25,151 nucleotides of DNA from Oscillospiraceae bacterium. Lineage in GTDB: Bacteria > Bacillota > Clostridia > Oscillospirales > Oscillospiraceae. Position numbers and translations under genes: made by a program. Each line of letters starts with the position of its first letter. The stretch's first letter is position 1. Shown piece by piece: positions 15,299 to 23,251 of this stretch. The notes beneath the pieces were generated by a model. That model was not told the origin of the DNA. It did not search any database and saw only the letters and a list, made by a program, of their open reading frames with translations. The stretch is taken from the NCBI GenBank assembly GCA_009776905.1, contig WRMX01000005.1, positions 1 to 25,151 on the forward strand, in the 5' to 3' direction.

Positions 15299-17399
15299 CG
15301 TTGTACCATTTCACGGCTGTGATGTAAGCGCTGTTGATGCAATTATCCGTCAGCATGTTCTTAGCCGAAAACTCCTCGACCTTTTCCCATCTCACGTATT
15401 CATAATCAGTGAAAAACGCGATGAGATCGGAATACGGCCCGTTGTCCGTGAGCAGAGACTCGCGTATTTCGTCAGCCACGGGAATCTCCGAAAAGACCTC
15501 TTCTTTGGTTTTCTCGAGAGCGACGTCGAGCAGCGAGAGCATGCCGAGCAGGAACACCTGCTTCGGGTCGCGCTCCGGCTTCATGGTTTCGCACAGCAGC
15601 TCGCCAAACCGCGCGCGGATCAGCGACAAGCGGACGAGCTCCAGCGGCTTGTCCTCCGCGACCCCTCTGAGAGCGAGCATTGCGATCCACTTCCGCAGGT
15701 TGACCTCGCCGAGATATGCAACGGCAAGCGAAATCGAAGATATCGGGTTGCGAAGGCCGATTGCCGCAGAATTCAAAAGGCGCAGCAGCCTGTACGTAAG
15801 CGCGACGTCAGATGAAATGATCGAGCTGATCTCCTTGAAATCGACGGTTTCGTTCGTGCTCGTCAGTTTGAGCAGCCGCAGATAGTTGATTTTAAGCTGG
15901 TCGATTTCTTTGATCTTTTTGACGACGTCGAGCTGGCGGAAATAATAGCCTTGGAACAATGTGAAGCCTTTTTGCACGGCGGCCTCGTATTGCGCGGGGG
16001 TGTCGACCTCCGTGGCGATGAATTTGATGCTGGGGTTTTGGGCGATGATCATATCGCGGAAACCGTCGTCGGACTCGTCTCGGTCGAAGCTGCAATATGT
16101 GGCGAGCCGAAGCAAGTCAGGGGAAGCGTTGCGCGGATTGAGGCCGAAGAACCTCAGCGCGTATCCGTATGCGCGGAGGTCGGCGAATTTTTTGATGTCC
16201 GCGGGGCTGCACCTGCCGGAAAGCCTGATGTCGATGATGAATTTATTGGACGGGAGATGCGCGGCGATCGCATGGTTGAGCAGTTGATTGGAATAATTGA
16301 TGAAATAAAGCGTCGTGCTCTCGAAGTCGTCCAGCTCCAGCGCTTCCAGAGTGCGGTTGAAATCGTTGAGGTTGAGCGTGCCTTCGACGTCCGCGCTTTT
16401 GGAGCTTTGGTCGACAAGCTCATAGCCATACGTCGTGCCTTCGAGCGTCAATATGGGCTGAATCGTGATATATATGTCCCTGAATTTTTGCGCGGTGTTG
16501 AACGCTTCCTCAAAGAAGCATATTTGGTTGCGTCCGCGCTCCTTTGCTTTATATAGGGCGATGTCTGCCTTGCGCTGCAGATCGGAGAGCTCCTGCCCGT
16601 GCCAGGGGAAGAGGGCGATGCCCATGCTGAGGGTGCAGCCGGCGTCCATGTTCGGCAGCGTGTAGTAGTGCAGCGTGTCGCTGAGCAGCTCGTTGAAGTA
16701 TTCGCGGCACTCTTCTTTTGTCCTGAAACGGCTCGACGGCTCCGAAAAGACGAATATGAACTCGTCGCCGCCGATGCGGTATAGATGGCCGCGATACGCC
16801 TCCTCGCTTTCGAGGTAGCCCGTCAGGCGTTTGAGCATAATGTCGCCGGTGTTGTGGCCATAGCTGTCGTTGAGCGTTTTGAAATAGTCGAGGTCAAACA
16901 GGGCGACGGCGCCGACGGCCTTTGATTCGACGATCCGGTCTTCGATGGCGTTGAAGTCCTCGACGAGCTTGCTGCGGTTGGCGATGCCGGTCAGATGGTC
17001 GACGTATGCGAGGCTATATAGGTTTTCTTTTGTCGAATGCTCGTCGTTTATATTGCGCATGAACAAGGCCACCGCGGTCTTGTTGCCGCCGAGCTCGATG
17101 GTTTTGAATCTTGCGGAATAATACAAGCCTCTGGCATCGGTGACGATGCTTTCCGACTGTTCGGCGCGCGTGCCGCTTTTATTGTTGGGGCAGCGGCTGC
17201 ACAAATCCGTAAAAGCTCGCGCGAAGCTGTCCTTGCAGCTCGCGGGCGCCGCGCCTTCCGGGATGTATTCCTTCGCGGCGTCGTTCATCATCAGGATTTC
17301 GCAGTCCCTGCTGAGGATGGCGACTCCGCTGTCCATCGCGTCGAGCACTTTGCTCATGTCGAATGCTTTTTGGTCGCCTTTTCGTTTGTTATAGAGCAA
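15279..17399 (-). CDS. PAS-GGDEF-EAL-like-HDOD signalling protein
   Basis: A 706-aa soluble protein. Residues about 15-120 form a PAS-like sensor with an unusual CSRCP pair (C67, C70). Residues 130-295 form a diguanylate cyclase domain with LFDLDYFKTLND and an intact GGDEF at 210-214. From about 305 to 505 comes a divergent EAL-like domain (GYELVDQ in place of the catalytic ExL, and FQGYYF) as in YuxH/COG3434 proteins, followed by an HDOD domain (ISSDVALTYRLLRLLNSAA, AVAYLGEVNLRKWI). The cyclase may be active; the EAL part looks like a binding rather than a hydrolytic domain. The start is TTG with AAGGTGAT upstream; an ATG 14 codons later has no ribosome site. A promoter lies at 17495-17523. 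It is probably monocistronic. Confidence 0.88.
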   Translation of the reverse strand: MLYNKRKGDQKAFDMSKVLDAMDSGVAILSRDCEILMMNDAAKEYIPEGAAPASCKDSFARAFTDLCSRCPNNKSGTRAEQSESIVTDARGLYYSARFKTIELGGNKTAVALFMRNINDEHSTKENLYSLAYVDHLTGIANRSKLVEDFNAIEDRIVESKAVGAVALFDLDYFKTLNDSYGHNTGDIMLKRLTGYLESEEAYRGHLYRIGGDEFIFVFSEPSSRFRTKEECREYFNELLSDTLHYYTLPNMDAGCTLSMGIALFPWHGQELSDLQRKADIALYKAKERGRNQICFFEEAFNTAQKFRDIYITIQPILTLEGTTYGYELVDQSSKSADVEGTLNLNDFNRTLEALELDDFESTTLYFINYSNQLLNHAIAAHLPSNKFIIDIRLSGRCSPADIKKFADLRAYGYALRFFGLNPRNASPDLLRLATYCSFDRDESDDGFRDMIIAQNPSIKFIATEVDTPAQYEAAVQKGFTLFQGYYFRQLDVVKKIKEIDQLKINYLRLLKLTSTNETVDFKEISSIISSDVALTYRLLRLLNSAAIGLRNPISSISLAVAYLGEVNLRKWIAMLALRGVAEDKPLELVRLSLIRARFGELLCETMKPERDPKQVFLLGMLSLLDVALEKTKEEVFSEIPVADEIRESLLTDNGPYSDLIAFFTDYEYVRWEKVEEFSAKNMLTDNCINSAYITAVKWYNDMLNFE

Positions 17400-17494
17400 T
17401 CACTATCACCTTACAGTCTGGGCGCATGGGGGGGGTGCGTGCCCATTTGCCCGCATATGGCGAGTCTTTCGCCAGGCTTTGTCGTTTTGTGTCT

Positions 17495-17523
17495 ATTTTA
17501 AACGTACCGGAGCAATATTTCAA
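17495..17523 (-). promoter_or_regulatory. Promoter for the GGDEF-HDOD gene
   Basis: On the minus strand TTGAAA (17518-17523), a 17-bp spacer and TAAAAT (17495-17500), about 96 bp before the TTG start. Confidence 0.65.
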
Positions 17524-17557
17524 GAGGAAATTCTCGGAGAATTTTTAATCGTATGAA

Positions 17558-17586
17558 TTGACATTTTCATCGAGATAAAATAGAAT
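17558..17586 (+). promoter_or_regulatory. Promoter for the CoA-transferase gene
   Basis: TTGACA (17558-17563), a 17-bp spacer and TAGAAT (17581-17586). The start codon is 230 bp further on, so the mRNA would have a long structured leader that includes element remnant E. Confidence 0.75.
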
Positions 17587-17649
17587 AGCCGGTAACAAGC
17601 ACCAGGAGCTTGAGACAAACGCCAAAAAACGCGGCGAAATACAGGCGGT

Positions 17650-17770
17650 TAATAACCGGCGGACTCACACGCAAAGAAAACAAATTATTTGGGCCTGTCA
17701 GTTGCTATCGCCGCGCGAAGCGCGGTACGCAGGCGCTGCGTCCGCGTCGTGGGGCGAAGCCTCACATAAG
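17650..17770 (+). repeat. Eroded or short copy E of the structured element
   Basis: CCGCGCGAAGCGCGG (17711-17725) is identical to the GC hairpin of copies B and D. It is followed by ACGCAG/CTGCGT and a terminal GTGGGGC/GCCTCAC hairpin (17749-17765) with one G-T wobble, then ATAAGAT in place of GTTAGGT. The large central arm is absent, and the 5' hairpin is barely recognisable, though TTGCTATCG before the GC hairpin matches the end of copy D's 5' hairpin. The gap 17400-17816 has no gene; it holds two promoters and this copy. Confidence 0.55.
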
Positions 17771-17816
17771 ATTCTTTTGCCTTAATCTCCTGGATACAAT
17801 ATGGGAGGTATGATTC

Positions 17817-19079
17817 ATGAGCGCGAGCAAACCACTGGAAGGGATCAAAGTCATCGAGATGAGCACATTCATCGCCGTGCCGGCGTGCGCCCGCTATTTC
17901 GCCGAATTTGGCGCGGATGTCATCAAGATCGAGTCGAAAAGCGGCGACAACGTGCGGTACAACGGCCTGTCTGAGGGGCGGGTCGGGGATCCTTACGAGA
18001 ATACGACGTTCGACTTGGAAAACACGCACAAGCGCAGCTTAGTCGTTAACCTCAAAGCGCCGGAAGGGCGCGAGATTCTCTTCAAACTGCTGGAAGATAC
18101 CGATATTTTTCTTACGAACTGGCGGCCGCAGGCATTGGCCAAGCTGGGCCTCGAATATGACGATTTGAAGGAGCGGTTCCCGAGGCTCGTATATGCGTCG
18201 TTCACCGGCTTCGGCGAAAAAGGGCCGGACTGCGAGCTTCCGGGATATGACTTCACAGCGTTTTGGGCGCGCGGCGGCCTGCTGGGGACCTTGTACCAAA
18301 AGGATTCGGAGCCCGTCAACCTCATTCCGGGCATCGGCGACCATATTTCCGGCATGTTCATGGCTGCCGGCATCATGACCGCGCTGTATAATGTCCAAAA
18401 AACCGGCAAGGGCGACAAGGTCATGGTGGACTTGCTGCATTCGTCGATTTTTGTCCAGGGGATCGCCATACAGGCCGCGCAGTACGAGGGGCTGGGCCAG
18501 GTGTATCCGATCAGCCGCAAGACGGCTGAAAATCCGTTCAACAACACGTATAAGAGCAAGGATGGGCGTCATATTCAAATATCCATGCCGCCGTTCGACA
18601 TTTTCTATCCGAGGTTCATGCCGTTGATCGGCAGGGAGGACCTTGTCGGCAACGAGCGGTATACGATGGCGAGCATCACGAAGAATAAGCTGCATGGGGA
18701 GTTCGTCCAGATTTTGACCGACGCGTTCGCGTTGAAGACGGCTGCGGAATGGACTAAGATATTGACTGAGGGCGATATTCCGTTTTCGATCTGCCAGGTC
18801 TGGGAGGAAGTCTTGCAGGACAAGCAGGCGTGGGCCGCGGGCGCTTTTGAGGAGATGGATTATCCTTCCGGGAAGCGCACGATGGTGCGCCCGCCCGTCA
18901 GCATCGAGGGCGCGGACGTGCTGCCTTATGAGCGGGCGCCAATGCTGGCGGAGAACAGCGAGGAGATCCTGAGGGAGCTCGGCTATGACGATGCGCAGCT
19001 TAAGGCGCTGCACGACGCGGGGGTTTATAATACTTGGGACGACGTCAAGGATTTCGTTTTCAAGGCGTCGCTCGGGTGA
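17817..19079 (+). CDS. Class III (CaiB/BaiF) CoA-transferase, FldA/HadA-like
   Basis: A 420-aa enzyme that moves CoA between carboxylic acids. KVIEMSTFIAVPACARYFAE, ADVIKIESKSGD, FLTNWRPQALAKLGL and LPGYDFTAFWARGG fit family III throughout. The Asp in GYDFTAF (D145) aligns with the family's nucleophile, which carries the acyl anhydride. The overall sequence resembles phenyllactate (FldA) and 2-hydroxyisocaproate (HadA) CoA-transferases of amino-acid-fermenting clostridia, judged from memory. The dehydratase and acyl-CoA dehydrogenase genes usual beside fldA/hadA are not next to it. Ribosome site GGGAGG precedes the ATG. The following ABM-domain gene is probably in the same transcript. Confidence 0.9.
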   Translation: MSASKPLEGIKVIEMSTFIAVPACARYFAEFGADVIKIESKSGDNVRYNGLSEGRVGDPYENTTFDLENTHKRSLVVNLKAPEGREILFKLLEDTDIFLTNWRPQALAKLGLEYDDLKERFPRLVYASFTGFGEKGPDCELPGYDFTAFWARGGLLGTLYQKDSEPVNLIPGIGDHISGMFMAAGIMTALYNVQKTGKGDKVMVDLLHSSIFVQGIAIQAAQYEGLGQVYPISRKTAENPFNNTYKSKDGRHIQISMPPFDIFYPRFMPLIGREDLVGNERYTMASITKNKLHGEFVQILTDAFALKTAAEWTKILTEGDIPFSICQVWEEVLQDKQAWAAGAFEEMDYPSGKRTMVRPPVSIEGADVLPYERAPMLAENSEEILRELGYDDAQLKALHDAGVYNTWDDVKDFVFKASLG

Positions 19080-19112
19080 TGGCTGTATCACAATAATATA
19101 GGAGGTATATTT

Positions 19113-19403
19113 ATGATAAAGGTTACCGCGGTCAATTATGTGAAGGAAGGATGCGTCGACGAGTTTCTGGCGATATCCAAGGAGCTGGTCGAAAAGACTA
19201 ACGCGCTCGACAAGGGGTGCATCAGGTATGAGCTGTGCAGGGACGTGAACGACCCTCTCCGCTTCATCATGATGGAGGAATGGGAGGACCAGCCGTCGCT
19301 CGACGCGCATATGAAGGCGTCGCATTTCACGGAGAACGTGCCGAAGTTCGGGAATCTGACTTCCAAGCCTTCCGAGCTGACGTTGCTTGACAAAGTGTTT
19401 TAA
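19113..19403 (+). CDS. Antibiotic biosynthesis monooxygenase (ABM)-domain protein
   Basis: A 96-aa ferredoxin-like dimer-forming domain. IKVTAVNYVKEGCVDEFL, GCIRYELCRDVNDP, FIMMEEWEDQPSLDAHMKA and HF near the C-terminus are typical of the YgiN/LsrG/ABM group. Many members are cofactor-free oxygenases or isomerases; in an anaerobe an oxygenase role is doubtful and it may detoxify quinones or act on a reactive metabolite. A strong AGGAGG lies before the ATG. It starts 33 bp after the CoA-transferase stop and is followed by a terminator, so the two form an operon. Confidence 0.88.
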   Translation: MIKVTAVNYVKEGCVDEFLAISKELVEKTNALDKGCIRYELCRDVNDPLRFIMMEEWEDQPSLDAHMKASHFTENVPKFGNLTSKPSELTLLDKVF

Positions 19404-19412
19404 GATTCGATG

Positions 19413-19450
19413 GAAATAATCGTGGTTTTGTTTAAAACCACGATTATTTC
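19413..19450 (+). terminator. Strong 17-bp hairpin closing the CoA-transferase operon
   Basis: The arms 19413-19429 and 19434-19450 are perfectly complementary (17 bp) with a GTTT loop, starting nine bases after the ABM stop. The 5' arm ends in TTTT and the 3' arm begins AAAA; there is no long T tract afterwards. Confidence 0.7.
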
Positions 19451-19659
19451 TACGTTGCAGCGCTTGCTGTTGAAATTGTCGGCGCGATGTGATAACGTGT
19501 GTGTGGACTGCTTTCGGGCGCGGCATTCGGGCGCTCAGAAGCGCGGGATGCATTGATGCAAGCCGCCGGCTTCGGCCGCGCAGCGGCTCGAGCGCGCGAA
19601 GCCTCACGGTTGGCCATACCGGGGCGGAAAATTTTATAGGTATTGCGAGGGATGCGATT

Positions 19660-21411
19660 ATGGATTTTTTCAGCGTGATCATGCTGCTTGGAGGCGTCGC
19701 CCTCTTTCTTTTTGGAATGGATGTCATGTCAGCAGGTCTCGAGAAAACGGCCGGTAGCCGCCTCGAGATCATTTTGCGCAATGTGACGTCAAACCGTTTA
19801 AAGGCGTTTGCCTTGGGGGTCGGCATTACGAGCATAATCCAGTCCTCGTCCGCCGTCACTGTCATGCTCGTCGGGCTGGTGAACTCCGGCATCATGAAGC
19901 TGCATCAGACAGTCGGGGTCATTATGGGCACGAACATAGGCACGACCATCACCGCGTGGATCATTTCCCTGACCGGGCTAACGGGCGAGAGCTTCATCGT
20001 GCGTATCTTAAACCCCAACAACTTTTCAATGATATTTGCGGTCATTGGCATCATATGCACGATGTTCTCGAAAAAAGTCAAACGGAGAAATGCAGGCGAG
20101 ATACTCCTTGGGTTCGCCGTGCTGATGGCGGGAATGGCCATCATGAGGAGCGCTATTTCCGGGCTCGAGAGCAACGAGGCTTTCCGCAACATCATGGTCA
20201 CGTTTTCCAATCCGCTGCTCGGCGTCTTGATAGGAATGGTTTTCACATGCATCATACAAAGCTCGTCGGCCGCCGTCGGCATATTGCAGACCCTCTCGCT
20301 GACCACCAGCGTCACGTATGCGACCGCGATACCGGTCATTCTGGGCATGAAAATCGGCACTTGCATCACCGCGCTGCTGGCCAGCATAGGCACGAACAAA
20401 AACGCCAAGAGGGTCGCGGCCATCCACATTTTATTCAACGTTATTGAAGCAATCGTGTTCGTCGCGGTTCTGTATATTCTGCGATCGACTGTTGACCTCG
20501 CCTTTTTGAACGATACTGTTTCGCCCGTTTCCATCGCCATCATACACTCGTTGTTCAGCATCGCGACGTCAATATTGCTCTTCCCGTTCGCAAACCAGCT
20601 TGAGAAGCTTGCAAAGCTGGCAATCAAAGGGAGGAAAGGCGAGGAGACCAAATACGAGCTGCTGGATGAGAGGTTGTTCGGCACCCCAGTCGTCGCGTTG
20701 GCGCAATGCAGCAAGCTTGTCATCGAGATGGGCATCATTGCTAGGGACAGCGTGTTGCTGGCTTTGCAGATGATTACGAAATATGACGAGAAGAATGCGG
20801 AGACAATACGCGAGAACGAAGAAAGTCTCGACGAGTACGAAGACAAGCTGAACACCTACCTCGTCAAGCTTTCCACGCATGGGCTTGCCGGAGACGAGAG
20901 CTGGAAGTCGTCGGAGCTGTTGCATGTCATAGGCGATTTGGAGCGGATGGGCGACCATGCGCTGAATATTCTGGAGTTGGCAGAGGAGATCAGGGACAAC
21001 GAAATCTCTTTTACTGAGATTGCTATGACGGACCTCGTGATCGCCCATTCAGCGTTGGTGGAGATCGTCAACATGGCCATCGATGCATTTATCAATGGCG
21101 ACGATGCCGCCGCGAGGCACGTGGAGCCGCTGGAGGAGGTCATAGACAACCTTACCGTCAAGATGCGCTCGCGGCATATCGAGCGGCTGCAGAAAGGGGA
21201 GTGCGCCATTGAGCCGGGCATCATTTGGTCGGATTTGCTTATCAATTATGAGCGGGTTTCCGACCATTGCTCGAATATCGCGATCAGCGTGATCCAAATG
21301 GGAGGCGAGTCCATGGACATGCATGGCTATCTCAATGGGATCAGGTCGCCGGAGAATGCTGAATTTGGCAGCATGTACAATGCGTATAACGAGAAATACA
21401 AGCTGGATTGA
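19660..21411 (+). CDS. Na/Pi cotransporter family protein with PhoU-like domain
   Basis: A 583-aa membrane protein for sodium-driven phosphate uptake. It opens with LLGGVALFLFGMDVMSAGLE and carries the two inverted-repeat QSSSA motifs that form the transport site, at Q61 (IIQSSSAVTVMLVG) and Q200 (IIQSSSAAVGILQ). About eight hydrophobic segments run to residue 310. The C-terminal 220 residues are helical and PhoU-like (SLDEYEDKLNTYLVKLS, DLERMGDHALNI, YERVSDHCSNIAI). ATG 19660 has GAGGG eight bases upstream; the frame extends upstream without stop to 19489 but that part has no homology. The 5' region 19451-19659 is GC-rich and palindromic, and includes GCGAAGCCTCAC also found in element E, too little to call a copy. 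Confidence 0.92.
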   Translation: MDFFSVIMLLGGVALFLFGMDVMSAGLEKTAGSRLEIILRNVTSNRLKAFALGVGITSIIQSSSAVTVMLVGLVNSGIMKLHQTVGVIMGTNIGTTITAWIISLTGLTGESFIVRILNPNNFSMIFAVIGIICTMFSKKVKRRNAGEILLGFAVLMAGMAIMRSAISGLESNEAFRNIMVTFSNPLLGVLIGMVFTCIIQSSSAAVGILQTLSLTTSVTYATAIPVILGMKIGTCITALLASIGTNKNAKRVAAIHILFNVIEAIVFVAVLYILRSTVDLAFLNDTVSPVSIAIIHSLFSIATSILLFPFANQLEKLAKLAIKGRKGEETKYELLDERLFGTPVVALAQCSKLVIEMGIIARDSVLLALQMITKYDEKNAETIRENEESLDEYEDKLNTYLVKLSTHGLAGDESWKSSELLHVIGDLERMGDHALNILELAEEIRDNEISFTEIAMTDLVIAHSALVEIVNMAIDAFINGDDAAARHVEPLEEVIDNLTVKMRSRHIERLQKGECAIEPGIIWSDLLINYERVSDHCSNIAISVIQMGGESMDMHGYLNGIRSPENAEFGSMYNAYNEKYKLD

Positions 21412-21477
21412 AACGATTAAAGGCCGCGCGCTATGGCGTGAATAGTTGCGTTTAATCTTATTTTCATCTTCATAACA

Positions 21478-21505
21478 TTGTTTTTACATCAATGTATGGT
21501 ATTCT
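21478..21505 (+). promoter_or_regulatory. Promoter for the UBA/DUF4342-like gene
   Basis: TTGTTT (21478-21483), a 16-bp spacer and TATTCT (21500-21505), with TG in the extended -10 position. It lies about 45 bp upstream of the start codon. Confidence 0.5.
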
Positions 21506-21550
21506 GCAGCCATATCAGCGAGTGTTGGAAACTTAAGGAGGATGTTACAT

Positions 21551-22126
21551 ATGACGGAACTCGAAAAGGCCGAAAAGCTGCGGTCGATTGCGGATGTCAG
21601 TTTTGCAGAGGCAAAGGAAGCTCTCGACGCTTCGGATGGCGACATTCTCGCGGCGCTCATCTATCTGGAAGACCATGGGAAGTCCACGGTCCCGGCGGGC
21701 GGCGGGCAGTATTCCAGCGCGGGCGGCAACGGCGAGGGGCATCGTGCCGGGAGCGACGGTGGATCGGCGGCGAGCAATGGGGAGAGCTTCGGGTCAATGA
21801 TGAGGCGTTTTGGCAAGTTTTGCATGATGCTGCTTAAAAAGGGCAACTCCAATTTCCTGGAAGCGGGCAAGAACGGGCGCTTGATGTTCTCGTGCCCCGT
21901 CACCATCGTCGTCGCGTTTTTGCTGTTCTTCTTCTGGATCACCGTTCCTTTGTTCATCATCAGCTTGTTCTTTGGTTGGAGATACCGTTTCCGCGGCGCG
22001 GACCTCGGGCGCGATTCCGTCAACCACGTGATGGACAGCGCGTCGGAGCTGGTGGATGATGTCAAAAAGTCTTTCAACAATAGGGACGGCAACAGTAGCG
22101 ACGGCAACTGCGATGCGAGCGAGTGA
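21551..22126 (+). CDS. UBA-like plus DUF4342-like membrane protein
   Basis: A 191-aa protein. Residues 1-45 (KLRSIADVSFAEAKEALDAS) form a UBA-like three-helix domain of the kind also found in EF-Ts. A Gly/Ser-rich linker follows, then about residues 95-150 (SNFLEAGKNGRLMFSCPVTI and a hydrophobic stretch) that resemble DUF4342, with one membrane helix, and an acidic, Asn/Ser-rich tail. The function of this architecture is unknown to me. AAGGAGGA precedes the chosen ATG by a normal distance; an in-frame ATG at 21542 is too close to it. Confidence 0.75.
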   Translation: MTELEKAEKLRSIADVSFAEAKEALDASDGDILAALIYLEDHGKSTVPAGGGQYSSAGGNGEGHRAGSDGGSAASNGESFGSMMRRFGKFCMMLLKKGNSNFLEAGKNGRLMFSCPVTIVVAFLLFFFWITVPLFIISLFFGWRYRFRGADLGRDSVNHVMDSASELVDDVKKSFNNRDGNSSDGNCDASE

Positions 22127-22165
22127 GGCGCCGCTTGGCACGCCTCGTAGCAAAAGATATGTTAA

Positions 22166-22355
22166 TAGTACCTTACGGACAAACAAAGCAAACAAATAAC
22201 AATATAATAACGAGTCCGTAAGGTGCTATCAACGCGCAAAGCGCGGTGCGCCGGCGCGGAGGCTCGATTTCGCAGGCGGAATTCATTTCCGCCGTAAAGC
22301 GAAATGAGTCGTAGCGCACGGCGTCCGGGTTGTGGGGTGGAACCCCACGTTAGGT
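22166..22355 (+). repeat. Structured dispersed element, copy C (type II arm)
   Basis: The 5' hairpin has arms 22166-22179 and 22215-22228, 14 bp with one A-G exchange that still allows a T-G wobble. The loop holds GCAAACAAATAACAATATAA. Next come CGCGCAAAGCGCG, a long arm with nested TTTCGC/GCGAAA and GGCGGA/TCCGCC, then the terminal hairpin GTGGGGT/ACCCCAC (22332-22348) and GTTAGGT. It is collinear with copy B in inverse orientation. The gap 22127-22473 holds this copy, a small GAGGCG/CGCCTC hairpin just before it, and the leader of the response regulator. On the plus strand TATGTT lies just upstream of the 5' hairpin. Confidence 0.8.
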
Positions 22356-22473
22356 TAAGGATTCTCGTGTAGGGGCGATTACAAATCACCCGCGAGCAGT
22401 TCGTGCGTGTGGATTGCATGCAGCCATTGCGCATGAGGCTCGTGCGGCTCACGTGGGCGAGAGGTGTGGGACT

Positions 22474-23160
22474 ATGGATAGCGCGATAAAAATTCTACTC
22501 GTGGAGGACGAGGAGAAACTGGCCAGGTTCATTGAACTCGAATTAAACCATGAAGGATATAGCGTGACTAAGGCCTTCACGGGCACAAAAGGGTGCGAGC
22601 TCGCCATTGCCGGCGGGTTCGACCTTATACTCCTTGACATCATGCTGCCGGAAATCAACGGCATGGAAGTCCTGCGGAGGCTGAGGCGCGTGTCGGCGAC
22701 GCCCGTCATCATGCTGACGGCGCGCGACGAGGTCATGGACAAAGTGGCAGGTCTCGACCAGGGCGCGGACGACTATATTACGAAACCGTTTGCGATAGAG
22801 GAGCTTTTTGCACGTATCCGCGCGGCTATTCGCAAAAGTTCGAGCGGGCAGGCTGATGATGCGACGCTCTCGGCAGGCGACGTCATTCTTGACGTGAAGC
22901 GCCACACCGTCACCGTGCGGGGCGAGGCCGTCGAATTGACGAAGCGCGAGTTTGATTTGCTGCATTATATGTTGAAAAATAAGGGCATCGTAGTCACCCG
23001 CGACATGCTTCTGGAAAATGTATGGGACTATAATTTCGATGGCGGAACGAACGCCGTCGATGTTTATGTTCGGTTTTTGCGCGGGAAGATTGACGAAGTT
23101 TTCGGTATAAAGCTCATACACACGGTGCGCGGAGTGGGATATGTGATCAAAGATGAATAA
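22474..23160 (+). CDS. OmpR/PhoB-family response regulator
   Basis: A 228-aa transcription regulator. The receiver domain starts KILLVEDEEKLARF, with the phospho-acceptor D55 in LLLDIMLPE, T in MLTARDE and K in YITKPF. The C-terminal winged-helix domain has VELTKREFDLLHYMLKNKG and ends HTVRGVGYVIKDE. ATG 22474 follows GAGGTG; the frame's earlier start at 22414 would add unrelated residues. The kinase gene follows, separated by a 76-bp duplication of this gene's end. Targets unknown; the nearest candidates are its own operon and the phosphate transporter, but no binding site was identified. Confidence 0.95.
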   Translation: MDSAIKILLVEDEEKLARFIELELNHEGYSVTKAFTGTKGCELAIAGGFDLILLDIMLPEINGMEVLRRLRRVSATPVIMLTARDEVMDKVAGLDQGADDYITKPFAIEELFARIRAAIRKSSSGQADDATLSAGDVILDVKRHTVTVRGEAVELTKREFDLLHYMLKNKGIVVTRDMLLENVWDYNFDGGTNAVDVYVRFLRGKIDEVFGIKLIHTVRGVGYVIKDE

Positions 23161-23251
23161 ACAAAAGCAGACGGTGTTAGGCATAAAGCTCATACACACG
23201 GTGCGCGGAGTGGGATATGTGATCAAAGATGAATAAACAAAGGCAAACGGA
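23107..23251 (+). repeat. 76-bp tandem duplication at the regulator/kinase junction
   Basis: The segment starting ATAAAGCTCATACACACGGT occurs at 23107 and 23183 (period 76). It includes the regulator's last 17 codons and stop and the kinase's first codons (ATGAATAAACAAA). The two copies differ at a few bases only. Confidence 0.95.
23153..23236 (+). CDS. 27-codon ORF created by the duplication
   Basis: The duplicated kinase start (ATG 23153, MNKQKQTVLG) reads in a new frame into the second copy of the regulator tail and ends HTVRGVGYVIKDE with stop at 23236. It overlaps the regulator's stop and the real kinase start, so ribosomes could pass from regulator to this ORF to kinase. Whether it is translated or functional is unknown; I list it because it fits the coupling exactly. 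Confidence 0.35.
   Translation: MNKQKQTVLGIKLIHTVRGVGYVIKDE

Noticed and set aside
19500..19620. A sixth copy of the structured element upstream of the phosphate transporter
   Set aside because: Only a short string (GCGAAGCCTCAC) and general GC-rich palindromes match; the order of hairpins is not recognisable.
18039..19895. 618-aa minus-strand ORF across the CoA-transferase
   Set aside because: Antisense to three well-supported genes; it is long only because of codon bias on the other strand.
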